Assembly (NCBI GenBank): GCA_012841305.1
Contig: DUVA01000141.1
Coordinates: forward strand, 1 to 44,960
Reading direction: 5' to 3'
DNA: 44,960 nucleotides
Origin: Bacillota bacterium
Lineage (GTDB): Bacteria; Bacillota; SHA-98; UBA4971
Part shown: positions 1 through 8,585 of the stretch, piece after piece
Layout of the letters: the number at the start of each line of letters is the position of its first letter
How positions within the stretch are numbered: position 1 is the first letter of the stretch
Program-made: the position numbers and the translations under genes
The notes under the pieces: model-generated
What the model was told of the DNA's origin: nothing
The model's input: only the letters and a program-made list of their open reading frames with translations
The model's database searches: none

Positions 1-284
1 CAACTCAGTGGAGGCCTTCAAATTCGCCGGAGTGGCTCTCAGGAAGAGCCACTCAACTCAGTGGAGGCCTTCGAATCGGTCCGACTGGCTCTCAGGAAGA
101 GCCACTGAAGCGGATCTGAAGGTCTCTCAGCAGTCTACTGGCTCACGTGGTGAGCCAGTCAGGGTAATCTGAAGGTCTCTCAGCAGTCTACTGGCTCACG
201 TGGTGAGCCAGTCAGGGTGATCTGAAGGTCTTTTAGGGCGATTTGATGGCTTCCGGACGGTAGATTGGTTCTCCAGAAGAGCCA
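1..284. repeat. Array of five hairpin repeats, about 53-bp period
   Basis: Two 53-bp units (1-53, 54-106) are near identical, and two more units of another subtype (114-166, 167-219) are also near identical to each other. Each carries a hairpin near its 3' end: 31-53 (9-bp perfect stem, loop CAGGA), 84-106, 137-159 (10-bp perfect stem, loop GTG), 190-212, and a diverged copy at 266-284. The stem core TGGCT/AGCCA is shared. G32-C52 in the first hairpin is replaced by C138-G158 in the third, a compensatory change, while the second copy has a C85 x C105 mismatch. No T-run follows, so these are not ordinary terminators. The left end is cut by the window edge. Function unknown. Confidence 0.85.
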
Positions 285-307
285 TGTTCCGCTGAGACAT
301 CCTGTAA

Positions 308-397
308 GGGAGCTTTAGGATGGTCAATAAGGCATCACCCGGGTAGGGGAAAGGGGACCCTATACGTTCTTTCGTAGATGGGTAAAGCTCCCATCTA
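308..397 (+). other. Possible structured RNA or attenuator-like element upstream of smc
   Basis: GGGAGCTTTA at 308-317 is perfectly complementary to TAAAGCTCCC at 383-392. The same 3' arm also takes part in a competing local hairpin, TAGATGGG (375-382) with CCCATCTA (390-397), 8 bp with a 7-nt loop. The two pairings cannot coexist. Inside the long-range pairing, TAGGG (344-348) can pair with CCCTA (358-362) and GATG (319-322) with CATC (333-336). The arrangement resembles a switch, but there is no T-run after 397 and I recognise no known riboswitch core. No gene is visible in 1-649. Confidence 0.35.
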
Positions 398-472
398 ATC
401 TGGCGGCCACAACCAGAGCGCTAGTTGGAACGCATATCCAGGAAAAACGGCGCTTGCGGAATTCCTGCGTAA

Positions 473-498
473 TGACGCTGTAACATGACGCTGTAACA
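473..498. repeat. 13-bp perfect tandem duplication
   Basis: TGACGCTGTAACA occurs at 473-485 and again directly at 486-498. It lies just upstream of the probable extended -10 element for smc, roughly where the -35 region would be, so it could be a pair of protein-binding half sites or a simple replication-slippage duplication. Confidence 0.8.
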
Positions 499-513
499 TT
501 CTCTTTTGGTTTA

Positions 514-522
514 TGCTATGAT
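514..522 (+). promoter_or_regulatory. Probable extended -10 promoter for smc
   Basis: TGCTATGAT matches the extended -10 form TGnTATAAT at eight of the nine defined positions, with G for A inside the hexamer. The -35 region is poor, as is common for extended -10 promoters, and overlaps the 13-bp duplication. Transcription would begin near 529, leaving a leader of about 120 nt before the smc start. Confidence 0.45.
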
Positions 523-649
523 ACAATACCATTGTACATTGGTAAAATTGGTTAAGAATTCATATGACTTGTGCGTCATCGGCCGCCCGGTACTCTGAAA
601 ATTCAGTGTGTGGGCAGGTGGCGCCATATTAGAACTAGGGTGATTTTGC

Positions 650-3600
650 TTGTACCTCAAGCGAGTGGAGGCCTACGGATTCAAATCCTTCGCGGACAAA
701 ACGGAACTTGCCTTTTCTCCGGGTATCACCTCAATTGTGGGTCCCAATGGATCAGGGAAGAGCAATATTGCCGATGCAATCAGGTGGGCCCTAGGAGAAC
801 AAAGCGCAAAGACTCTCCGCGGTTCCAAAATGGAAGACGTAATCTTCTCCGGCTCCGGCTCTAGGAAGCCTTTGGGGTTTGCCGAAGTTACGTTGGTATT
901 TGATAACAGCGATCGCTATCTTCCCGTTGACTTTCTGGAGGTTCAAGTCACGAGACGTGTCTACCGGTCAGGCGCAAGTGAATTCCTCATATCAGGCGTG
1001 CCGTGCCGGCTCAGAGACATTCACATTCTTTTCATGGACACAGGGCTCGGAAAGTCCGGCTACTCCGTTATCGAGCAAGGTAAGATCGATGGGATCTTAG
1101 CCGCCGGATCAGAACAGCGCAGAGCGTTTTTCGAGGAAGCTGCAGGAATTCATAGATACAAGACCCGGCGTAATGAAACAGAAAGACGGCTCGACGCTGT
1201 TGGTAAAATCCAGGAACGCTTAAGGGATCTTGTTGCAGAACTCGGAAGGCAACTTGAACCCCTGGCCAAGAGGGCAGACGAAGCCCGCAAGTTTCAAAAT
1301 TACAGTAATGAGCTTTCGGCGCTTGAGATAGGCCTCATCCTGACTGAACTTGACAAGTCCGAGACGGTTAAGGGTGGCCTCCTGGACAAGTTGACTCACG
1401 CAGAAGCCAGGCTCAGTGACATGAAGCGACAGCACAGTATGCTCGAGGATCAGCTCGTGCGTGAGAAAGCAAGCCTTGCTGAACTGGAGGATGTGCGTGA
1501 AGAGATACATACTCAGTTAACTGAGTTGGGATCCGAGATAGAGGGAACTGAAAGCAAGGTCGGAACTGCGTCTGTCCGGCTGGCTAGTCTAGAGGATCAA
1601 CTGGTCTCCCTGAAAGCGTCGAGTGAAAAGAATATGACAGCCCTCACCCATTCTCAACGAGAGCTTGAGAAAATGCGATCTCTTCTCATAGGGCTCAATG
1701 CTGAACTGGAAGAGGCAAGAGAACACCTTAAGGCAGGAGAGTCCGGAGAGGAGAGTATCACCGGACAGTTGGACGAGGAGAGGGAGAGGGAGGAGCGTCT
1801 CAAAGTAGACGTTATTGACGTCCTTTCTGAGCTGGCTGAAGTTAAGAATGAATTGGCCAGAAGAAAGATGGCGGATGAGGCAGAGGAGCGTCAGGTCGAG
1901 AGGGACAGGCAGCTGCTGGAACAGGCCCAACAAGAGCTTGATAACCTTTCTTCTCAACTGGAACATAACACCGGGTGCCTGGAAGAACTGAACACTAGAA
2001 AACAAAGGCTGTCACAGGAGATGGCGAAGGCTGAGGAAGAGCTGCAATACGCCAGAGACCGGCTGGGAAGGCTCTATGAAGTCCAGAGGGAACTGGAAAG
2101 GCAGACTCAGGCCAAATCGTTGGAACTGGAAGCCTGTAGACTACAGGCGAGGAAAGGCAGGTTGTACCCGGAAGGCACTCGGGCTGTTATGACTGCAGTT
2201 CGGCGTGGTGCCCTTGATGGGGTCATCGGGACGCTTGCTGATGTCATTCAGGTTCCCGGTGAATATGAGCATGCTATTGAAGCTGCATTAGGACGATCTC
2301 TCTACAACATTGTTGTGGAGACGGAAAACAATGCCAAAGCTATAGTGGCATATCTGAAAGAGCGTAAGCTGGGAAGAGCCACTCTACTACCGCTTGACCT
2401 TATTAACCCTTTTGGATTTCCCACGAGGCACAGTCATGTTTTGAAGATGCCGGGAGTTCGTGGTATCGCATCCGGGCTTGTGTCTTATGATGAGACTGTC
2501 AAAAAGGCAGTAGAGTTTTCATTAGGGCGTATCTTGGTTGCAGATGACTTGGATGTAGCTGTTATGGCAGCTCGAGCTTCAAATAGATCCCTGAAAATCG
2601 TCACACTTGACGGAGATGTTGTTTTCCCGGGTGGAGCGATTTCCGGTGGCAGCAAAGCAGCAAGGCCTGAGACGAGATTGCTTGAGGCCAGACGACGCCT
2701 TAGTGACTTGGAACTCGATGAAAAGCGTTTGCGTGAGGAAGGCGCTAGAGTAATACAACAGATAGAACAGGCAAAAGATATGATTCGAGGCAGAGAAAAA
2801 CTATGCAATGACTTATCTTCAGAATGGAGAAGCATTGAACTGGAAAATGCGAGCCTCCGGGCTGTGCAGGCTGAAAGACGCAGGGAGCTGGATAAGAGTC
2901 GTCTCCGGGTGGAGATGCTTCGTTCTGAGTTGGAATCAAGGGTCAGAAGTTGCATATCCCCTGATGACACAGGACCGAGATTGGAGCAAAGGTACGAGGA
3001 GCTTACCGTCACAGCCGAGGAGATGTCGGAAATCCAAGCCAAGCTTTCAAAGAGAATCAGGGAGTTGTCTTCTGCCCGCGATGAGGCGATGCGTGATATC
3101 ACTGCTACTAAAGTAACAATCGCGGCCAAAAGTCAAGAAGCTGAGAACCTAAGGCGGCAAATCTCAGCCGTGGAGGCGTCCATTTTTGAGCTGGCCTCTG
3201 AAGTTGACGCTACCCGGAGAGAAATAACAAGATTAGACGACCTCATTTCAGAGGCTTGTCCGCGACTTGAAGAGAGCAAGGCTCATCTGGATGCACTCAG
3301 GAAGATGAGACTTGAATTAGATGGGAAGCTTTCGTCTGTGAGAGACCGTCGCAGGGGGGCAATTCGGAGTATCAGTGAGAAAGAAGGTACTTCCAAGGCG
3401 CTACAGGTAGAAATCGGAGAGCTTGAGAAGGACGAAACCGCGCTTCGTCTCCGAAGAGTCGAGGTGCTGGAAGGAACTCGCCGTATGGTGGATGAGCTTG
3501 CGCGGATCTATAGGATGACACCTGAAGAAGCGAGACGACAGGTGGGTCCTGCCCAATATGAGAATATTAGGCATCGAGATGATGTAAGAGAAGAGATTCG

Positions 3601-4249
3601 AATGCTCCGTGACAAGATGGATACTATAGGCGCTGTTGATCTCGGTGCGATTGAGATATATGAGTCTATGAAATCAAGACAGGAATACTTGGAGGAAGGA
3701 CTAAGCGATATTGAAGACGCCATGGAATTCCTCGGGCGGATCATACAGCGCTATGATAACGAAAGTGAAAGGCGCTTTAGGGAAACCTTCGATGCAGTGA
3801 GACGAGAATTCAACACGCTGTTTGCAAGGCTTTTCAGAGGCGGAAGTGCTGACTTGATTCTGGTTGACTCTGAAGGCTCAGGCCTTCCCGGGGTTGAAAT
3901 CGTGGCTGAGCCGCCCGGCAAGAAACTGCAGAATCTTACCCTTCTGTCTACAGGTGAAAGGGCCTTATCCGCCATAGCTCTGGTATTTGCAATTCTTAAG
4001 ATTCGTCCGAGTCCATGCTGTATTTTGGATGAGATCGATGCAGCGCTGGATGAGGCTAATGTAGGAAGATTTGCGGATCTTCTGCGGGATTTCGCCAAAG
4101 AAGGTCAGTTCATCGTTGTGACACACAGGAAGGGTACAATGGAGAGCGCTGATGCGCTTTATGGAGTTACAATGGAGGAATCAGGCGTGTCAAGGTTAGT
4201 TTCACTCAATTTGGAGGATGCGCCATATCTTCGACAAGAGACAGCTTAA
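650..4249 (+). CDS. smc: Chromosome segregation ATPase SMC
   Basis: Structural maintenance of chromosomes protein, the ATPase core of bacterial condensin (partners ScpA and ScpB), which loads on and compacts the nucleoid. The 1199-residue product has the full SMC order: N-terminal ATPase half with Walker A GPNGSGKS at 31-38, a long coiled coil, a hinge at roughly 505-665, the returning coil, then the signature LSTGERALSAI near 1098 and Walker B CILDEIDAALDEAN near 1123. The start is TTG 650, with AGGGTGA eight bases upstream and the canonical MYLKRVEAYGFKSF beginning. Length is normal for the family. First gene of a co-directional run with ftsY 23 bp downstream; the usual upstream neighbours acpP and rnc are not in the window. 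Confidence 0.97.
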   Translation: MYLKRVEAYGFKSFADKTELAFSPGITSIVGPNGSGKSNIADAIRWALGEQSAKTLRGSKMEDVIFSGSGSRKPLGFAEVTLVFDNSDRYLPVDFLEVQVTRRVYRSGASEFLISGVPCRLRDIHILFMDTGLGKSGYSVIEQGKIDGILAAGSEQRRAFFEEAAGIHRYKTRRNETERRLDAVGKIQERLRDLVAELGRQLEPLAKRADEARKFQNYSNELSALEIGLILTELDKSETVKGGLLDKLTHAEARLSDMKRQHSMLEDQLVREKASLAELEDVREEIHTQLTELGSEIEGTESKVGTASVRLASLEDQLVSLKASSEKNMTALTHSQRELEKMRSLLIGLNAELEEAREHLKAGESGEESITGQLDEEREREERLKVDVIDVLSELAEVKNELARRKMADEAEERQVERDRQLLEQAQQELDNLSSQLEHNTGCLEELNTRKQRLSQEMAKAEEELQYARDRLGRLYEVQRELERQTQAKSLELEACRLQARKGRLYPEGTRAVMTAVRRGALDGVIGTLADVIQVPGEYEHAIEAALGRSLYNIVVETENNAKAIVAYLKERKLGRATLLPLDLINPFGFPTRHSHVLKMPGVRGIASGLVSYDETVKKAVEFSLGRILVADDLDVAVMAARASNRSLKIVTLDGDVVFPGGAISGGSKAARPETRLLEARRRLSDLELDEKRLREEGARVIQQIEQAKDMIRGREKLCNDLSSEWRSIELENASLRAVQAERRRELDKSRLRVEMLRSELESRVRSCISPDDTGPRLEQRYEELTVTAEEMSEIQAKLSKRIRELSSARDEAMRDITATKVTIAAKSQEAENLRRQISAVEASIFELASEVDATRREITRLDDLISEACPRLEESKAHLDALRKMRLELDGKLSSVRDRRRGAIRSISEKEGTSKALQVEIGELEKDETALRLRRVEVLEGTRRMVDELARIYRMTPEEARRQVGPAQYENIRHRDDVREEIRMLRDKMDTIGAVDLGAIEIYESMKSRQEYLEEGLSDIEDAMEFLGRIIQRYDNESERRFRETFDAVRREFNTLFARLFRGGSADLILVDSEGSGLPGVEIVAEPPGKKLQNLTLLSTGERALSAIALVFAILKIRPSPCCILDEIDAALDEANVGRFADLLRDFAKEGQFIVVTHRKGTMESADALYGVTMEESGVSRLVSLNLEDAPYLRQETA

Positions 4250-4272
4250 CAGTAAAGGTGTGAACTTTCCGA

Positions 4273-5271
4273 ATGAACGCAGCAAACAGGCTGGATAAGC
4301 CAACACAGAATCATAATCCGGACGCAAAACCTAAAGGCCTGCTGGCCGGCCTTTCTGAAAGGCTGGCGCGCACCCGTCAGAGCATAGTGGGACAGGTGCA
4401 ATCACTGATTAGAAGGAAGCCTGTCCTTGATGCGGAGTTCCTTGATGAGCTGGAAGCTATACTTCTGCAGGCCGATGTAGGAGTCAATACCACTGAACGG
4501 CTGCTCTCAGGGATTTCTCGGAGCTTGAAAGAAGGTGGGCAGGGACAGGCCTTAAGCGGGGAAGATGTCCTAGGAAGCCTAAAGGAAGAGATAGTCGAGG
4601 TTTTGGGACCTCCTGAACCTCTTGGAAAGGCAGTGGAAGGCCCTACCGTTATCATGGTTGTAGGAGTCAACGGGACGGGTAAGACTACAACTGTGGGAAA
4701 GCTATGTCATAGATTCAGGGCCCGAGGCGCAGATGTCATCTTAGGGGCGAGTGACACTTTCAGAGCTGCTGCCATAGATCAACTGGAAATCTGGGGTAAG
4801 AGAGCCGGCGCCAAAGTCATACGGCACGAAGAAGGCGCAGACCCTGCTGCAGTTGCCTATGATACGTGTCAAGCTGCAAAGGCAAGAGGAGTTGACTATG
4901 TGATTCTAGATACTGCAGGAAGACTTCACACTCATGTAAACCTCATGAGGGAACTGGAGAAGGTTAAGCGCGTTGTTGAGAGGGAGATTCCAGGCGCTCC
5001 TCATGAAGTCTTGCTTGCCCTTGACGCTACATCAGGTCAGAATGGGCTTAGTCAGGCTACGACATTTAAGGAAGCGGTAGAGGTTACAGGTATTGCCCTG
5101 ACAAAGCTGGACGGTACTGCTAAGGGCGGTATCATCTTGGCAATCAGGGACAGTCTCGGGATTCCTGTGAAACTTATCGGGATTGGCGAAGGGATTGATG
5201 ATCTCAGGGATTTTGATCCGAAAGAGTTTGCTGACGCGATTTTTCATACTCAAGATACCGAGGCGAGATAG
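4273..5271 (+). CDS. ftsY: Signal recognition particle receptor FtsY
   Basis: GTPase receptor for the signal recognition particle at the inner face of the membrane; it docks Ffh-ribosome complexes onto the Sec translocon. The 332-residue product has a short, weakly charged N-terminal segment, an N domain (about 30-115) and a G domain with G1 GVNGTGKT at 131-138, DTFRAAA at 161-167, G3 DTAGR at 213-217 and G4 TKLD at 277-280. It lacks the long acidic A domain of enterobacterial FtsY, as is usual in Bacillota. ATG start with AAAGGTG upstream. Sits between smc and its GTPase partner ffh, the standard order. Confidence 0.97.
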   Translation: MNAANRLDKPTQNHNPDAKPKGLLAGLSERLARTRQSIVGQVQSLIRRKPVLDAEFLDELEAILLQADVGVNTTERLLSGISRSLKEGGQGQALSGEDVLGSLKEEIVEVLGPPEPLGKAVEGPTVIMVVGVNGTGKTTTVGKLCHRFRARGADVILGASDTFRAAAIDQLEIWGKRAGAKVIRHEEGADPAAVAYDTCQAAKARGVDYVILDTAGRLHTHVNLMRELEKVKRVVEREIPGAPHEVLLALDATSGQNGLSQATTFKEAVEVTGIALTKLDGTAKGGIILAIRDSLGIPVKLIGIGEGIDDLRDFDPKEFADAIFHTQDTEAR

Positions 5272-5340
5272 TTGGACTGAGTTGACGCTCCTAGTTGCGA
5301 AGTGTATACTACTTGCGTGAGTAAAAGGGGGTTGGGCCTG

Positions 5341-6687
5341 ATGTTCGAAAACCTGACTGCGAGACTTCAGGAAACCTTCCGCAAGCTGCGAGGGAAAGGC
5401 AAGTTAAGTGAAGCCGATGTGGACGAGGCCCTACGCGAGATTCGCATAGCTTTGCTGGAAGCTGATGTCAACTTCAAAGTAGTTCGGGATTTTGTAGCAA
5501 AAGTCAGGGAGCGAGCTGTGGGCAGCGAGGTAGCAGCAAGCCTCACCCCGGGTCAACAAGTAATCAAGATTGTTAACTCTGAACTTACGCAGCTTATGGG
5601 TGGGCGTGAGAGCAAGATCCAGTATGCGCCAAAGCCTCCTACTGTCATTATGATGGTTGGACTGCAGGGCTCAGGGAAAACAACAACCGCTGCAAAACTT
5701 GGGTATCTTCTTAAGAAGCAAGGACGGAAACCTTTACTGGTTGCAGCCGACACTTGGCGGCCTGCAGCCATAAAACAGCTTCAGGTTCTCGGCGAGAAGA
5801 TCGGTGTCGAGGTCTTTTCCACTCACGAAGGCGACGATGCGGTCAAAGTGGCGTCTGCCGGTGTTGCACGAGGGAAGTTCTTAGGTTGTGACATAGTGCT
5901 TGTGGATACCCAGGGTAGACTGCACGTAGATGACGAACTCATGGCTGAGCTCGGTGGTATGCAGAAGGCGATTTTGCCGCACGAAGTTCTTCTCGTGGTG
6001 GACGCTATGACCGGCCAGGATGCTGTTAATGTAGCATCTTCTTTTGACAAACGATTGGAGCTTTCCGGGGTCATTTTGACCAAACTTGACGGGGACGCCA
6101 GGGGAGGCGCTGCTTTATCCACGAGAGCGGTGACAGGCAAACCCATAAAGTTTATAGGAGTCGGCGAAAGAATCGACGCTCTGGAGCCCTTCCATCCGGA
6201 TCGTATGGCATCGCGCATACTTGGCATGGGTGACATCCTCAGTCTGATTGAGAAGGCAGAGGCTACTTATGACCAAACGAAGGCTGTCCAACTTACGGAG
6301 AAGCTGAAAACTGCTGAATTCACTCTGGAGGACTTCCAGGATCAGTTGGAGCAGATGCAGAAAATGGGTCCGCTAGATGAAATCCTCCGAATGATTCCAG
6401 GCATGAGCCGCATAAAAGGTGCAGGCGACATGAAAGTTGATGAACATCGTCTCGGGCAAGTGGGGGCAATAATAAGCTCCATGACTCCTGAGGAACGGCG
6501 GAATCCCGAAGTCATAGACGGGAGCCGGCGGAGGAGAATCGCCAGGGGCAGCGGGGTCAAAGTCCAGGATGTCAATGTACTGCTGCGCCAATTCAATCAA
6601 GTAAAGGGATTCCTGAAGCAATTCGGCGGCGGAAGTAAAGCCGGGCGTCGCGCCATGCGAAAAGGGATAATTCCTTTCATGCAGTGA
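5341..6687 (+). CDS. ffh: Signal recognition particle protein Ffh
   Basis: SRP54-type GTPase that binds SRP RNA and signal sequences and delivers nascent membrane proteins to FtsY. From ATG 5341 (SD AAGGGGG upstream) it is 448 residues and begins with the canonical MFENLTARLQ. A TTG at 5302 is in frame but adds 13 atypical residues. G1 is GLQGSGKT at 107-114, DTWRPAA at 137-143, G4 TKLDGDARGG further on, then a Met-rich M domain ending GRRAMRKGIIPFMQ. Oddity: the G3 motif reads DTQGR where DTAGR is expected (FtsY in this window has DTAGR); the codon is CAG. Confidence 0.97.
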   Translation: MFENLTARLQETFRKLRGKGKLSEADVDEALREIRIALLEADVNFKVVRDFVAKVRERAVGSEVAASLTPGQQVIKIVNSELTQLMGGRESKIQYAPKPPTVIMMVGLQGSGKTTTAAKLGYLLKKQGRKPLLVAADTWRPAAIKQLQVLGEKIGVEVFSTHEGDDAVKVASAGVARGKFLGCDIVLVDTQGRLHVDDELMAELGGMQKAILPHEVLLVVDAMTGQDAVNVASSFDKRLELSGVILTKLDGDARGGAALSTRAVTGKPIKFIGVGERIDALEPFHPDRMASRILGMGDILSLIEKAEATYDQTKAVQLTEKLKTAEFTLEDFQDQLEQMQKMGPLDEILRMIPGMSRIKGAGDMKVDEHRLGQVGAIISSMTPEERRNPEVIDGSRRRRIARGSGVKVQDVNVLLRQFNQVKGFLKQFGGGSKAGRRAMRKGIIPFMQ

Positions 6688-6742
6688 CACGTTAGGTTAG
6701 TATTGTAACAGGAGTAACGGTAGGAAATAGGAGGTGACAACA

Positions 6743-7024
6743 TTGGCGCCTAGAATAAGACTTGCAAGAACCGGAGCGAAGGGGCAACCTTCGTACAGGA
6801 TTGTTGTGGCTGATTCCCGCTTTCCTAGAAATGGGCGGTTTATTGAGATCCTTGGACACTATAATCCCAGGACTAATCCGGTGACTATTGAGGTTGACCG
6901 GGAAAAAACCCAGGAGTGGCTAGATAGGGGCGCGCTTCCCACAGAATCCGCAGAATCAGTTCTTGTCAGGGCAGGTATTATCAATCAGACAACTGAAGCT
7001 TCCGGGGGAGTTGACGCTAGATGA
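6743..7024 (+). CDS. rpsP: Ribosomal protein bS16
   Basis: Small-subunit ribosomal protein, 93 residues, beginning MAPRIRLARTGAKG and containing the conserved PSYRIVVADSR stretch, which identifies bS16. The start is TTG 6743: GGAGGTG sits six bases upstream. An in-frame GTG at 6734 overlaps that SD and so cannot be the start. The gene overlaps khpA by four bases (ATGA), implying translational coupling. Followed by the khpA-rimM-trmD-rplS order typical of Bacillota. Confidence 0.97.
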   Translation: MAPRIRLARTGAKGQPSYRIVVADSRFPRNGRFIEILGHYNPRTNPVTIEVDREKTQEWLDRGALPTESAESVLVRAGIINQTTEASGGVDAR

Positions 7025-7251
7025 AGGAACTAGTGGAATTTATCGCAAAGAATCTCGTTGATAATCCTGAAGAGATCTCTGTGGTAGATACGACTGATGA
7101 AGAAGGAGTCACTGTGTACGAGGTCTCATGTAACCCTGATGAGAAGGGTAAGCTCATTGGGAAATCAGGCAGGACAGCCAAAGCCATAAGGACTTTGGTT
7201 CGGGCTTGTTCTGCACGGCACGGAAAGAGAGCCACAGTGGAGATTGTTTAA
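7021..7251 (+). CDS. khpA: KH-domain RNA-binding protein KhpA
   Basis: Small single-KH-domain RNA-binding protein of the KhpA (YlqC) family, 76 residues, with the GxxG loop GKSG at 47-50 followed by RTAKAIRTLVRA, the helix that contacts RNA. In other Bacillota KhpA pairs with KhpB/Jag and influences cell-size and division transcripts; that role is inferred here from family membership. Start ATG 7021 overlaps the rpsP stop and its stop codon abuts rimM, so it is embedded in the ribosomal operon. Confidence 0.95.
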   Translation: MKELVEFIAKNLVDNPEEISVVDTTDEEGVTVYEVSCNPDEKGKLIGKSGRTAKAIRTLVRACSARHGKRATVEIV

Positions 7252-7274
7252 TGGAACATCGCCGGGGGAGTGAG

Positions 7275-7799
7275 ATGCCGGGAGATTTCATTGCAGTGGG
7301 GAGGGTGACTACCTTCCAAGGCAACCGCGGTGAAGTAAGGGTTTTGCCTTTTACTGATTCTCCGGAGCAGTTCTCGCCCGGCACAAAGCTTCGGGCAACT
7401 CGGAAAGGCGTAGCCAAGGCCTTAGAGGTCGAAAGCGTAAGGTGCCACAAGAGGTTCATTATTGTGAAGTTTGCCGGCATCCAGTGCATAGATGACGCTA
7501 AGCTCCTTCGAGGGGCACAGCTTGAAGTTGATAAATCACAACTTGTCGCGCTCCCCGAAGGTGAATACTACGTTTTTCAGATTGAAGGCTTAGAGGTTTT
7601 GACAACTGAAGGAAGGTATCTAGGCAAGATAGTGAGGGTTGTCGAAGGGGTGGCGCACGACATTTACGAGGTTGCCCCGGGGCAAGGCAAGTCAGGCGGG
7701 CAAGAGAAGATACTAATACCTGCAGTGCGGGAGATAGTGAAGAGCATTGACCTTGAGCAAGGTCACGTGATCGTAGATCTTATCCCAGGCCTCGAGTAG
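7275..7799 (+). CDS. rimM: 16S rRNA processing protein RimM
   Basis: Ribosome maturation factor that binds uS19 and assists maturation of the 30S head. The product, 174 residues from ATG 7275, opens MPGDFIAVGRVTTFQGNRGEVRV, with an N-terminal RimM barrel (about 1-85) and a PRC-barrel domain (EGEYYVFQIEGLEV onward) ending IVDLIPGLE. Start choice: ATG 7275 has GGGGGAG just upstream. ATG 7251, which overlaps the khpA stop, is also in frame with a weaker GGAG and would add eight residues. Confidence 0.93.
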   Translation: MPGDFIAVGRVTTFQGNRGEVRVLPFTDSPEQFSPGTKLRATRKGVAKALEVESVRCHKRFIIVKFAGIQCIDDAKLLRGAQLEVDKSQLVALPEGEYYVFQIEGLEVLTTEGRYLGKIVRVVEGVAHDIYEVAPGQGKSGGQEKILIPAVREIVKSIDLEQGHVIVDLIPGLE

Positions 7800-7808
7800 G
7801 TGTGTGAA

Positions 7809-8585
7809 TTGAGGATTGATATACTCACAATTTTCCCTGAGATGTTTGAGGCGACGCTTTCCGGGAGTATTGTGGGGAAGGCCCGTGAGAGAGGGCTTGT
7901 GGAGATCAACGTCCACAACATAAGAGACTTTGCCGTGGATAAGCACAAGGTAACTGATGATTACCCTTTCGGCGGCGGAGTGGGCATGATTATGAAACCG
8001 GAGCCGATATTCGCCGCAACTGAACATGTGCTTCAAGAAGCGAAAAGAGGGCCTGCCAGGATCATTTTGATGACGCCTCAGGGGAAGACCCTTGATCAAG
8101 ATATGGTCAGGCGCCTTGCCAAAGAAGATCACGTGGTAATCATCTGTGGGCGCTATGAAGGTATAGACGAACGCTTAAGACGCGCATTGGTGACTGATGA
8201 AATATCTATTGGAGACTATGTACTGACAGGCGGAGAACTGCCTGCCATGGTCCTTGTGGATGCAGTAACCAGATTTGTGCCGGGAGTTCTAAGTGAGGAC
8301 GCGCTTATCAGCGAGTCCTTCACAAGTGACATCTTGGATTATCCACAGTATACACGGCCCAGAGAGTTCAGAGGGATGGCTGTGCCGGATGTTCTGGTCT
8401 CAGGGGATCATGAGAAAGTCAGGCTTTGGAGAAGGAAGCAAGCACTGGCCAGGACATTGGAAATGAGGCCTGACTTGCTGGAGCAAGCTTCTTTGAGTAG
8501 TGAAGACCTTAAGTTGCTCGATGACATCAAGAGAGAGCAATTGGCCGACTTAACGAGGGAGGATCCTGGAAATGAATATGATTGA
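7809..8585 (+). CDS. trmD: tRNA (guanine37-N1)-methyltransferase TrmD
   Basis: SPOUT-fold enzyme that methylates G37 of tRNAs with S-adenosylmethionine, preventing +1 frameshifting. The 258-residue product begins [13 protein letters not shown] and shows [27 protein letters not shown] and the trefoil-knot SAM loop [15 protein letters not shown], all diagnostic. Start TTG 7809 has AGGTG six bases upstream; an in-frame GTG at 7800 directly after the rimM stop overlaps that SD and would add three residues. The 3' end overlaps rplS by 14 bases. Confidence 0.96.
   Translation: MRIDILTIFPEMFEATLSGSIVGKARERGLVEINVHNIRDFAVDKHKVTDDYPFGGGVGMIMKPEPIFAATEHVLQEAKRGPARIILMTPQGKTLDQDMVRRLAKEDHVVIICGRYEGIDERLRRALVTDEISIGDYVLTGGELPAMVLVDAVTRFVPGVLSEDALISESFTSDILDYPQYTRPREFRGMAVPDVLVSGDHEKVRLWRRKQALARTLEMRPDLLEQASLSSEDLKLLDDIKREQLADLTREDPGNEYD

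Noticed and set aside
1-284. CRISPR-like array
   Set aside because: The hairpins are evenly spaced at about 53 bp, but the DNA between them is itself repeated within each subtype. CRISPR spacers would be unrelated, and the repeats diverge too much between subtypes.
571-864. 97-codon open frame overlapping the smc start
   Set aside because: It lies in another frame over the conserved N-terminus of smc, has no credible SD and its translation shows no recognisable domain.
2485-3129. 214-codon reverse-strand frame inside smc
   Set aside because: Shadow of the coiled-coil codon pattern; rich in Ser, Leu and Arg, with no SD or protein family resemblance.
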